The position numbers were made by a program, and so were the translations under genes. The notes below the pieces were generated by a model that worked only from the letters and a program-made list of their open reading frames with translations, had not been told where the DNA came from and searched no databases. A DNA stretch of 64,000 nt from Nematostella vectensis (taxonomy: Eukaryota > Cnidaria > Anthozoa > Actiniaria > Edwardsiidae). Every line of letters begins with the position of its first letter. Positions within the stretch are counted from its first letter, which is position 1. The stretch spans positions 13,528,887 to 13,592,886 of the forward strand of contig NC_064034.1 in the NCBI RefSeq assembly GCF_932526225.1, in the 5' to 3' direction. Shown piece after piece: positions 25,501 to 37,063 of the stretch.

Positions 25501-25785
25501 AAACACATAGACCATGCTAACCGCTGACTAAGTACAACGGTGTTTCACTTTTACGGGCTGTAAAATAGAGGGGATGTTCTTACACAAAGCGTCACTGACT
25601 CCCCCCCCTCCCCCCCCCCCCACACACACACAAACACATAGACCATGCTAACCGCTGACTAAGTACAACGGTGTTTCACTTTTACGGGCTGTAAAATAGA
25701 GGGGATGTTCTTACACAAAGCGTCACTGACTCCCCCCCCCCCCTCCCACACACACACACACACAAACACACAGCAGAGCCTACTA
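25371..25785. repeat. Three tandem copies (131-136 bp) with poly-C and CA tracts
   Basis: ACTAAGTACAACGGTGTTTC begins equivalent points at 25391, 25527 and 25658. Each copy ends in a C-run followed by (CA)n. The C and CA tracts differ in length between copies, consistent with slippage after duplication. Confidence 0.92.
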
Positions 25786-27646
25786 TACTTCCAACAGTAG
25801 ACAAAACAGCTACACAAAAGAAATACCTCGAAGCTATTATTATAAACACAAAATCTGATGACTTGCATATGATGTGGGTACCACCCCTCCCCCCTTCCTC
25901 AGCAAATCCTGGGCTAGCTCCACAGAGTTATCTTCTATTCGGTTATCTTTTTTTTAGATATTTTCAAAGAGATGTTTAACAAAACATTTTTGAGTTGACA
26001 ATAGACCCTCAAAATGTGGCGTGGGATCTGGCATATAATTACAATCCTTTGGGTGTGGGAGCAGTGAGTAAAAGGGGTCTTCTATTCTCAATAAATCTAA
26101 TGAAGAACTTGTTCCACGGTATAAACATTTAGTCCGCAGGACATTTTGTCTATTTATGATTTTAATCTTTCAATATTGGTTTTTATCTTTCATTTTAATG
26201 TCTTCGACGGGCAGTTTACATATCTACCATTATCGTTTCGCCAACAGCTAGCCTTTTTTCTAGATCCTTTCATTGAAATAAATCATATATATAAATTCAG
26301 AGGGTTAGATGACGGGCTAACAACACAGTGGTTTTGGAAGTTTTTCATGGGGCATTCTTTATGCGTTATGTCCCTGGCGCTGCGAGGTTAATCCTTCAGG
26401 CTTCGTGATGCGGGCCTGGTAGGGGGGAGGTGTCTTTTGAACAAATTGCAGAGAAGAAAAAAGATCGGGGAAAAAAGGGCAAAAGAGTTGAATTTTCAAC
26501 GATACATTATCATAAAACGAGACAAAAAATCATCCGATAGCTGCTTCAAAGTCACGTTTTTAGAACAGGTTCTACTGTGTTCTAAAGAGGCGCAGTAAAT
26601 ATGTAAACATCGTAAACGAACTTTACATATTATTAGCCCTGAAAGGTTTATGTTGGCGAGGAAAAAACCTTGGCGCCTCTGAGAAACACATAAAACAATG
26701 AATATAAGAAACGACTTCGTTGATTACTTTTGAACATAAATATTTAATTCTATTGTACATTGTATTTTGTCGGATATGTTAAAAAATACCGAAAAATATA
26801 AGAGAAGGAATTTGTTTTAGTATGGGCCTGCAAACTATTAGTTACTTAGCCATTCGGATGTGAAGTCAATATTTATTTCCTTGTGTTTGAGGTTGTTCTT
26901 CAGGAATGTTTTCATAGCGCGATGGCAAAATGCTCTTGTAAATACTAAGTGCAAATATCAGCGTTTTCTACTGTCATTTCTTCTATGAAATGTCTCCTGA
27001 CGTACTTTGGGAATAACATATTGAACTTACGGAAACATGAGTTGCAAGTGACCTTCGTGTACTGACTTCAACTCATTATTTTAAGCTCCTTGAGATTTTG
27101 ACTTGTCACAAAAGACGGAGTTAAAAGTACGCCCTTAATTTCCGTATTTAGCTTTTGAGGCGATAGTGTCAACGCTTCAAACAGCAATTTAACCACGCAA
27201 GTAAAATAAAAGAAAGGACATTTTCTCGCCTAAACAATCAGTTAGCGGAAATGAGAAAAGGCCGTGCTAAAGGCCCGCGTATTTTTGTTTATTCAATGCC
27301 GCGGACGCTTTATTGTGCACCTATTTAGACATTGTTTCTTGACATGTAAATTCACTAAAGTGGCCAAGCAATTTAAAAAGGTATCCCGCAGCTTTGATTA
27401 AGGGATGTAATTTCTGCTCAGCACTGCTGAGGAACTCTTGACAACCATCGCATCAGCTCTACCACAGGTGTATAACTAAAGTTCTCTTTTCACGCGCGAA
27501 AATAGGCTTTCCATTGTTCAACGTATCCTACGGATTGAATTAGTGCCTCAGGGTTCATCGACTGGTTAAAAAGCAAGCCACTCCACAATAGACTTTCCGC
27601 CCCTCCCTCAAATCTAAATCCTACTGCATAACAAGCTTGCGTTGAT
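25786..27646. other. Intergenic, no gene seen
   Basis: No domain-bearing open frame or repeat was recognised. Its 3' end leads into a TATA-like promoter at 27647. Confidence 0.4.
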
Positions 27647-27713
27647 ATAAAGACGCGTGAACACCGAGCAATTAGCTGCTTAGACTCGAGAGGATTAACA
27701 GTCAGGACTGCAG
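27647..27713 (+). promoter_or_regulatory. Putative TATA promoter and leader exon, upstream of precursor 2
   Basis: GATATAAAGACGCG at 27645-27658 is followed by a possible untranslated exon ending GGACTGCAG/GTAGGT at 27713. It has the same plan as the leader of precursor 1. It could be a distal first exon of the precursor at 32.4 kb, or the remnant of a lost paralogue. Confidence 0.35.
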
Positions 27714-30435
27714 GTAGGTATGAAGCCCCTCTTTTTCGTACTGATTCATTGAACAGGCCTTACGAGATATGCTTTCCAGACTCTATATAGATGCTTATAG
27801 AAAGTAGATTGGGCATTCAGGCTGGCAAGATATTGCTATTGCAAACGGACTGCCGATTTTATATCCAAGAAGCTAAAAAGTATCGCCTGGTACCATGCCT
27901 TCGCAATGTCGCACTATCGGTTGCCTTTTATATCTTTATCGCTTCGTTTGTATTTTTTTCACAGTAATGTTCGCAAGGATAACATTCTTTTAATAGCTTA
28001 TCACAACGCGTTTTTCAAGCTGGTATTTTATCTTGATAAGATAGTAAACTCCAACTTTCTGTTCTCTAGGCTCTGCTCGACGCACAGGTTATGTGAGTCG
28101 AGCCCCTGCAAATAAATATTTTCAAAATCTGCTGGAATGAGAAATTTGGTAACAAAAATCTATTATACGCTGAAGGCTTTGAGCTAGAAGCGGAAGCAAA
28201 GAGTATGAATATGGAAAAAGTTCCATTTTGTTTTCTATTCTTCTTAATGTGTTTAATTTGACATAATGAGTACGACTTTTAATAAAACCCTCGAGACTTA
28301 TAAATTACTCAATAGAATTTAGAGATTCGAACAATGAGACACTTAACAAATGGGGCGTTCCCAAGACAAAAAGAGGAGCTTAAAGTTGTACTCGATTTTT
28401 TAAAATGTATGTGGGTGCTTAATGACGCAAAAGCTGGTTTTAAAATATTTTTTTTGCACTCCTCAACTCCAACAAATAATAATATGATATACATAATAGT
28501 ATAAGAGCGTGTTTAAGTATAATTATTGATCCAGATGCCGTTTCATCTTTCTGAGGGCATATACTCATATTCAAAAATGACAAAAGAAACTCTTATTTGC
28601 TTAAGTGAGAAAATCTTCACGTTTCTATCTGCTCCAAATAACTTCATTTTCCACTTTATATTCAATTTTATCATTGTCGGAATCTTTGATGTGAAAAATA
28701 TAGCAAAGTAAACAAAGAACTACTCTGTGACATTAAGGCAAAATTGTACATGTATAATATACAAACAAAAAGGATAAATACATTTAATTTACAAAAAAAA
28801 TCACGTCGTTAAGACGATAAAGCCAAAAACCGCAATAGATGTTAAGTGCTATACGGTGTCATATAGAACAGGAAAAAAAATAATTAGGGGTTTGTGCACG
28901 CTTTAAGGTTTCCGAGGAGTGTGATCTCAAGAATAATCTGAAAGTGCAAAACTCCAAATGCCTGCAAACGATTGTAACAAATACTTTACATAAAATGGCA
29001 GTGACCTTTAAAACTGAAAGCTGGGTTTTGGCCAAGCCTGACACTATTTGTGAGCTCTCTAAATATTTGTCTAACAGAAGTCTAACAAACGAAAGTAGAT
29101 GTCAATTTGTGCACGAGAGCTTCAGTTGAGCTATCCATTAGAGCAGATTATGGGATTTTAATCCCATTTAGAAATGTAATAATGTTTCTCTGCGTCTTAA
29201 CTCCATTACTCATAAGAAGATTACAACGCGCGTGATTTTTATGAAACTCTAAAAGCTTTTTTGACGAAGATTGATTAAATGCTGGCAATACACCCTTTTA
29301 AAATACCGAGACGTCAAAAAGCAAAAAATGGGGCACACCTATAACCTACGAATACAAAACATTTAATAGGAGAAAAGTTGATCAGTAGCATCAGGGAATT
29401 TTTGGAATCCTTTCATTATTTTTTTGCTGTATTGTTATAAGGGGAAAAGAGAAAGCCCCAAGGCCATTTAAATGAAAAAAAGAAGAGGTATTGAGTCTAA
29501 TATCCGTAGATAGATTAAATAACCGGAGAAAGCTTTGATTACATCTTGATAATAGGGAAGGCGTGAATTCACCAATATACATGATCTCCAGTGAACAAAT
29601 CGTGAATTGATGCGCAAAAATGGTCTCGAAAGAGGTAGAATGGCACTTGATGACACTACTAATATAATGACTTTATTTTAACTAGTGCTTTACAAGGATG
29701 GGCGATTATTTGGTCGTTAAATGTTAACCACTGTCAAAGAAGCTATACACATAACCATTACATATCTTAATTTAATAAATAATTACTCAAATTCAAATTT
29801 CTTATTTTGTTATTTCCATCTCATATAATTGGAAAGATATAAAGACCATGCATTTTTAGTAGAACTTAAAGTTATTAATCGGAAATGAATTGACTGTTTT
29901 GGGAATGAAATTTATTTTGGTTTGATGCAAGTGTTTTTTGCTCCTCTTACGTTTGAATGTTTTCTAACAGGTGCATAACATAGGACAATTCCATTTTCAT
30001 CAAAGAAAAGATAAAGGAAACCACGCCCTCTTCATCCGTTCTTAAGCTGTATCATACGTCTGTTTTAAACAACACATGACTATTTGATCAGTTTTGTTTA
30101 GTGTACGACAAAACAGCACGTCATATAAATCGGTTTATCACCAAAGGCTATGAAATTTCTCGGCTTAACATCCCGATAAAACTAACACAACTGAGATATA
30201 AACAAAATAAACTCGCCAAACACGAGCCACCATTGGGTAAGGTCGACAATTGCTTTCATGATTATCAGGAAGAGGAATCGACTGTTGAAGATCAGCGTGG
30301 TAATAGGTGTAAATCATGATAATTAGGAAGACATCAATTAACTCGGCCTAATGGCTTATCGTGTGGCGGATCGAACTTTAAGTGTTGAGGGGTCTAGCCC
30401 CTGAAACAGTGCACTAGAGATCTCATTTATGAATT
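27714..30435. other. Non-coding, possibly intronic
   Basis: No supported exon. If the 27.6-kb leader belongs to precursor 2, this is part of a 4.7-kb first intron. Confidence 0.4.
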
Positions 30436-30439
30436 CCTC

Positions 30440-30545
30440 TATATAAGAAACGCCGGACGCCTTTTTAAGCACACTACTTTAAGTTAGGGCTCCTCAGTGG
30501 CGCAGTCAAGATAGGAGAGTTTCAAAAGGATATTTATTTTTTTAG
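30440..30545 (+). promoter_or_regulatory. Putative proximal TATA promoter and leader exon of precursor 2
   Basis: CTATATAAGAAACGCC at 30439 precedes about 100 bp ending in TTTTTTTAG/GTAAGT at 30545, a good donor. The acceptor AAATTTTAG at 32383, just before the start codon of precursor 2, would complete an untranslated first intron. The T-run before the donor is untidy, so this remains tentative. Confidence 0.35.
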
Positions 30546-32383
30546 GTAAGTTGAATATATTCGTCACACTAAGCTTTGCTTATCGAAATTGTAAATACCG
30601 TTTAATTGTTCTTCTTTTCATCTGTTGATTAGTATATTCTAAACAAATCGTGTCTTAATCCCGTTTGGTTAAATGTACAATTTCGCAGTGTCGCAAAACA
30701 AAACAGAATGCCCCTTGTCCCATTAACAACTAAGTGTTTCTTTTCTAAACCATAAAAACAACATAACCCACATTTTTCAGTCCCTTTCAGGTTCTTGGGG
30801 CATTTTTAACTCAATTGAGTCCCGATAACTCGATTTTGGTAACTCGCCCAGCTAACTCCTCGTGAATTTTCTGTTTACAATTCTAATTTTCAACCCAAAT
30901 AAATAGCTCTTATTGACCAAGAGTGCAGGCCTTTCGGGAAATCGGACACGATTAGTTTTCCATCGTTTCATGGTCAAAGAAGCTCGCAGGAGGCGGGAGA
31001 CTCCTTCAGCTCCGTTTAAGCCCCCCCTCATGATAAACTTTGTTATACATTCTTTGTAGCTCAGCCCCCATTCTCATTATACACCCTTTCATCGTTAGAT
31101 AGATTTCACTATCTGAACCCCCTTTCAAAAACACACTGCGCAGCCCCTGAACGAAAACAATAAGATATGTATCATAAAGCGTTTTCAGAAATTTTTTCAT
31201 CTCAAAGTATTGCGTTGCTTCTGAGTACGAGGATATACGGCACGCTAATCAACCAATGAGAGCGCGATTAGTGCCGTAGGTGTAAAGTATTGATCGAGAT
31301 TTAACATTATTTCACTAAGACCATTTTCAACACTAAAGCACAGCCCTGACCAATAGAGATTTACTTTAGGACGAAAGCTTAGCAAATTTTGCCGACTTTC
31401 ATTGTATTCTCGCCTTTGTCTGTCAAACATCAGATTCGAACCAAGCCATGCGCGTTGAGCCGTATCACGTGACACGGCAAGTTTCCGTCAATTCCACAAA
31501 ATGGTCTATTTTTGTCACAGAAAAATGAGCTTATGTAGACTGTCAGCTTATAGTATAAACGGATACGATGTCTCCCAAGTTTATTACATCCAAGTCAAGA
31601 ATCCTGAACTCTAGTTTAAGATGCAGTGTATCGTTAGAGATAGATAAATCCATAGAAAGGTTTATTTGAGCGACATACAATTCATTTACGAGAAAGGTCT
31701 ATCTACTTAAAGGATATCTGATTCAAGGTATTTGCCTTCTAATACCATGAACATATGTCAATATCTAGATAGTTTTAAAACAAAACTATACATATTTGCT
31801 TAGAGACTTCTGAGGTTAGTCTTATCTGTGGCTAGACGAGAGCGACGCGCGGTTCATAATTCTATTTTTCCGGAAAAAGAGGTTTTCTAAGGTTATTATC
31901 CCGCCGAGAATCCTTTTATGAGGTATGTCTTAAAGAAGAAATACAATATCTACAGTCTAAGTAAAAAAGATACCATTTTTCAGGTTGCATGGAAACATAC
32001 GGTTTTAATCCAGATTTTTCTTCTTCCTTAAAGACTGAGTAAAAGAAGCTCTTTGGCTAATATTTTTTTCCTTCTCACTTTGCTTGCCACTTTATCACAG
32101 CCAGGTCAGACCTAGGTACATCGGTAGAAGGTATATTGATGAAGACTTTCATTTTAAAAAAATGGATTCTAAACACTTTACTTTTATTTTCACATTTTTC
32201 TTTATTTTTTTATATTTACATTAGTATCAATGCAAAACATTTTCGCGAAAATAATTACATAATATCGAGAAATAAAGATTGCGTTCTTGGAAGGTTCTTG
32301 GAATATCGCAAATTCCTGACAATGAAAAAAGTAAACTTTTTAGCGCAATCTTCAAATGTCTAACATTGGCTTTTAAATTTTAG
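30546..32383. other. Probable first intron of precursor 2
   Basis: AT-rich sequence with small unsupported open frames. No repeat or RNA gene was recognised. Confidence 0.4.
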
Positions 32384-32395
32384 GACATCATTACC

Positions 32396-33502
32396 ATGGC
32401 AACAAACAAAAGTACTTTAGTGATCCTTACGGTGGTTTTGACGCTGTGTCTCATTACACAATCCGCTCACGGCTTCTTCAGAGAAGGAAGAAACTTGGAG
32501 GCGCGTAGGGACAATAATCGACTGGGGCTCAGAGAGGCCAGGTACTACGGCGCCCAGGGTGGCCTACACAGGGAGCCCGAAAAAGAAGAAGAGGATGCGC
32601 TACTTAAGAGATTCAGAGGTGAGGGAATTAGAGGTACGACGATGACAAAATCCATTTAAAAATTTATAAGCCAGAAACTGAGATTATCTTGTCTGAAAGC
32701 GTTTTTCACATAACTTCTACATAATAACTCCACGTTAAATCAGGATCTTTATGTTTTGCCTCAGGGCCTTTCACGCAAAAGTTTCTGCACAAATTGGTTG
32801 GGTAGCTGAATAATTCCACACTCAATAGTTGGACAAAATAGACAACAACCTTATTAAAAAACGCAAATTCAGAAGCACGTTAAAGAAAAGAATAGGATTT
32901 GAGTTTCATTTGAATAAAAAAATTTCAATTCATCTGCCCCTCAATCATAATCGCTCAATCAGCCGCCATAATCCATGATAATGAACCCAGGTGTCGTGGG
33001 CTCAAACTACCGGCTACGACTCGACGCGGCCAAAGTCTGCCAAAGTAATGTTCTCCATAGCCTCTCTTTTCTTTGTATTTTTGGGTGACCTCATCCCCTT
33101 CTAGGCCTTATTTGGTTGCATACCTCCCCCATTTCAATTCCTTCAGCCCCCATTGCCTTATAAAAATAAATTGTCCCTCATGTTTTTATAGGGCCACCCT
33201 TTGACTCTAGTGGCTCTAGTGTTACTAGGTACAGTGAGCAGGGGGGGGGGGGTGCACGGGTATAATGAATATTTTGATCGGGGTGCGCAGTTATGAGATA
33301 GATATATTGTGAAAATATATGGAATCTGGTCTCTTTAAAAAGACACATTTTTGCGACTGAGGGAGGGTGGAGTGGGGGATGCATTTTGCGCACCTTCGTG
33401 GCTACGCGCTTGACCCAGGAGTTATTCTATTCGTAAATAATGTCAAATGGAAAACCAATGTCAAGATTATTGCCTTATATCGCTTCAGGATACAGACGAT
33501 GA
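32396..33502 (+). CDS. Antho-RNamide-like peptide precursor, paralogue 2 (FFREGR variant)
   Basis: Coding exons 32396-32618 and 33489-33502 (phase-1 intron, GTGAGG donor, CGCTTCAG acceptor) give 78 residues. The signal peptide is residues 1-26, with cleavage predicted after TQSAHG. The mature chain opens FFREGRNLEARRD, the same position and spacing as FLRNGR in the other two, so the expected product would be Phe-Phe-Arg-Glu-NH2 rather than the RNamide. The remainder is cysteine-free and highly charged, with an acidic run (EPEKEEEDALL) and a basic end (KRFRGYRR). The second coding exon supplies only Gly-Tyr-Arg-Arg. A poly(A) signal AATAAA is at 33658. Homology to the other two rests on signal-peptide-adjacent F-x-R-x-G-R, the identical intron phase and the tiny last exon. 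Whether the variant peptide is made is unknown. Confidence 0.75.
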
Positions 33503-33663
33503 ACAATGAACAGTGCTACTAACAGCACTACGACAGATCCATCAATCAACTGTGCATGCACGATTCTGGTCGCCTAGATGTGTTGCTATGGAGACGAGAA
33601 CAGATGTAAATCCATAATGCTTTGCCATCTGTAACAATGTCGTAGTATGAAAGTATCAATAAA

Positions 33664-34076
33664 GAATAATTTTAATAGTTGATAACTGAATTGTTTAAGT
33701 TTCGTAGTTTCGTAGTTTAAAACGTCAAGACCCCGGTTTACATTTCTCCGCAGAAGGAGAAGAACATTAGGGGGGAGGGGAGGGGCATGAATATTAGTGA
33801 CAATGGTAAAGGAAACATCCAAGTGAGGTTTATTGCCTTTCATCACCCCACTCTCCTAATTTGCAAATGTAGAAAGCGCAGCTCCAAATAGTTTGTTCGT
33901 GCCCTTCTATATAGTAAGTACTAGCACAGGGTGGTTGATTCCTTATATGATTTCATGCCTTACAACGACAAATGAACCTATTTGATATATGCAAGTTTTT
34001 TTTTGTAAATAATCCACTTGGCTGCAGCAGAAATGATGGATCCCTCTTTGAGTTTTGAGCATGCGCACATACAGTA
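33664..34076. other. Intergenic between precursor 2 and the 994-bp array
   Basis: No gene seen. Confidence 0.4.
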
Positions 34077-37063
34077 TTGCACTCTTGGTGCCAATCTCGT
34101 TCCCAGAGCCCAAGTACCTGCTAGTACAAATGTTCCCGTGGGGTCTGGGAACGAGATTGTTTTGGCACCTGTGATGAATAGAACGTACCGTATGCAGTAT
34201 AATGCAATTGATATCCCTTTTCATACTGTGCACTTTTAAGTTAAAACAGGTTAAATAAGGAATTAGTAACATTTTTACAACGATAAATGTAAAACATCAC
34301 ATTAAATCGGAGATATTTCTTGTTCTCTTATTTTTACCTTCAGTTACTGGAGTCTTTAAAACCTGCGATAAAAATGAAAAATGTACTCCCGACCATGTTT
34401 AAACTCCGTATCCATTAAAATCAGGTACACATATGGCATTTGGAAATAGACCATAATAAACCATGCCTTTCTGATGTTCCAATAACCGCGATAAACTCGA
34501 ACTAATATTAATCTCAAGGCTAAATTTATCGGGATTTTATATGCTGCTCTATTTTTACAAAAAAGGAAAACATTTTTTTCGTCTTAACAAATAAACCTTG
34601 CCCCTTGCTGGTTAAAATAGTCCATCGAATCGAATATTTATATATGTTCTTTTCGAATGTAGATGCAATATATAATGGAAATAAGTGCAGAGTGTCGCGT
34701 TGTGATACTTTAAATAGATAAAAGATTACGCTTTCTATTTAATCATAGTTTTTCATACAACAGCATATTTTTCGTGAGATATTCTGGGCTTACGACCAGT
34801 TCATTATGACAATCGTATTTTCGGGTGGAAATATTTCCTTCATATGGTGTTAAGTGGCTTGAGGTAGAGTCTTCTCTGATGTATGTCCGAGGATGTTCTC
34901 TAGAGAAATAAAACACAATGTTATTGGCTGTTACTGTACGTATCTCTTCCTTTCTCTATTCCTTCATTTTATATTTCTCCCTTCCTTTCTCAATTGTATT
35001 GTAGTGCTAAAGATCTCGAACTCTAAGCTAGTCCCTGTTCTGGCTATGATAAAGACAAGTCACTTCCACGTTGCACTCTTGGTGCCAATCTCGTTCCCAG
35101 AGCCCAAGTACCTGCTAGTACAAATGTTCCCGTGGGGTCTGGGAACGAGATTGTTTTGGCACCTGTGATGAATAGAACGTACCGTATGCAGTATAATGCA
35201 ATTGATATCCCTTTTCATATTGTGCACTTTTAAGTTAAAACAGGTTAAATAAGGAATTAGTAACATTTTTACAACGATAAATGTAAAACATCACATTAAA
35301 TCGGAGATATTTCTTGTTCTCTTATTTTTACCTTCAGTTACTGGAGTCTTTAAAACCTGCGATAAAAATGAAAAATGTACTCCCGACCATGTTTAAACTC
35401 CGTATCCATTAAAATCAGGTACACATATGGCATTTGGAAATAGACCATAATAAACCATGCCTTTCTGATGTTCCAATAACCGCGATAAACTCGAACTAAT
35501 ATTAATCTCAAGGCTAAATTTATCGGGATTTTATATGCTGCTCTATTTTTACAAAAAAGGAAAACATTTTTTTCGTCTTAACAAATAAACCTTGCCCCTT
35601 GCTGGTTAAAATAGTCCATCGAATCGAATATTTATATATGTTCTTTTCGAATGTAGATGCAATATATAATGGAAATAAGTGCAGAGTGTCGCGTTGTGAT
35701 ACTTTAAATAGATAAAAGATTACGCTTTCTATTTAATCATAGTTTTTCATACAACAGCATATTTTTCGTGAGATATTCTGGGCTTACGACCAGTTCATTA
35801 TGACAATCGTATTTTCGGGTGGAAATATTTCCTTCATATGGTGTTAAGTGGCTTGAGGTAGAGTCTTCTCTGATGTATGTCCGAGGATGTTCTCTAGAGA
35901 AATAAAACACAATGTTATTGGCTGTTACTGTACGTATCTCTTCCTTTCTCTATTCCTTCATTTTATATTTCTCCCTTCCTTTCTCAATTGTATTGTAGTG
36001 CTAAAGATCTCGAACTCTAAGCTAGTCCCTGTTCTGGCTATGATAAAGACAAGTCACTTCCACGTTGCACTCTTGGTGCCAATCTCGTTCCCAGAGCCCA
36101 AGTACCTGCTAGTACAAATGTTCCCGTGGGGTCTGGGAACGAGATTGTTTTGGCACCTGTGATGAATAGAACGTACCGTATGCAGTATAATGCAATTGAT
36201 ATCCCTTTTCATATTGTGCACTTTTAAGTTAAAACAGGTTAAATAAGGAATTAGTAACATTTTTACAACGATAAATGTAAAACATCACATTAAATCGGAG
36301 ATATTTCTTGTTCTCTTATTTTTACCTTCAGTTACTGGAGTCTTTAAAACCTGCGATAAAAATGAAAAATGTACTCCCGACCATGTTTAAACTCCGTATC
36401 CATTAAAATCAGGTACACATATGGCATTTGGAAATAGACCATAATAAACCATGCCTTTCTGATGTTCCAATAACCGCGATAAACTCGAACTAATATTAAT
36501 CTCAAGGCTAAATTTATCGGGATTTTATATGCTGCTCTATTTTTACAAAAAAGGAAAACATTTTTTTCGTCTTAACAAATAAACCTTGCCCCTTGCTGGT
36601 TAAAATAGTCCATCGAATCGAATATTTATATATGTTCTTTTCGAATGTAGATGCAATATATAATGGAAATAAGTGCAGAGTGTCGCGTTGTGATACTTTA
36701 AATAGATAAAAGATTACGCTTTCTATTTAATCATAGTTTTTCATACAACAGCATATTTTTCGTGAGATATTCTGGGCTTACGACCAGTTCATTATGACAA
36801 TCGTATTTTCGGGTGGAAATATTTCCTTCATATGGTGTTAAGTGGCTTGAGGTAGAGTCTTCTCTGATGTATGTCCGAGGATGTTCTCTAGAGAAATAAA
36901 ACACAATGTTATTGGCTGTTACTGTACGTATCTCTTCCTTTCTCTATTCCTTCATTTTATATTTCTCCCTTCCTTTCTCAATTGTATTGTAGTGCTAAAG
37001 ATCTCGAACTCTAAGCTAGTCCCTGTTCTGGCTATGATAAAGACAAGTCACTTCCACGTTGCA
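34077..37063. repeat. Three tandem copies of a 994-bp unit
   Basis: Copies start at 34077, 35071 and 36065, and all junctions fall at TTGCA. Copies 2 and 3 look identical by eye. Copy 1 differs in at least one base (CATACTGTGC against CATATTGTGC near 34225). Open frames inside, such as the repeated 91-codon frame at 34893 and 35887, are carried along and have no recognised domain. Confidence 0.97.
34087..34170. mobile_element. Small inverted-repeat element (MITE-like) in each 994-bp unit
   Basis: Left arm GGTGCCAATCTCGTTCCCAG and right arm CTGGGAACGAGATTG, then TTTTGGCACC, are inverted matches around about 30 bp. Copies also lie at 35081-35164 and 36075-36158. The structure suits a non-autonomous DNA transposon remnant, but no target-site duplication was confirmed. 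Confidence 0.6.

Noticed and set aside
30488-30515. CTCAGTGGCGCAGTC resembling a tRNA A-box or SINE head
   Set aside because: No B-box or cloverleaf follows; the sequence lies within the putative leader exon.
31411-31460. Possible tRNA B-box (GGTTCGAATC on the minus strand)
   Set aside because: The flanking arms do not pair and no A-box lies at the right distance.
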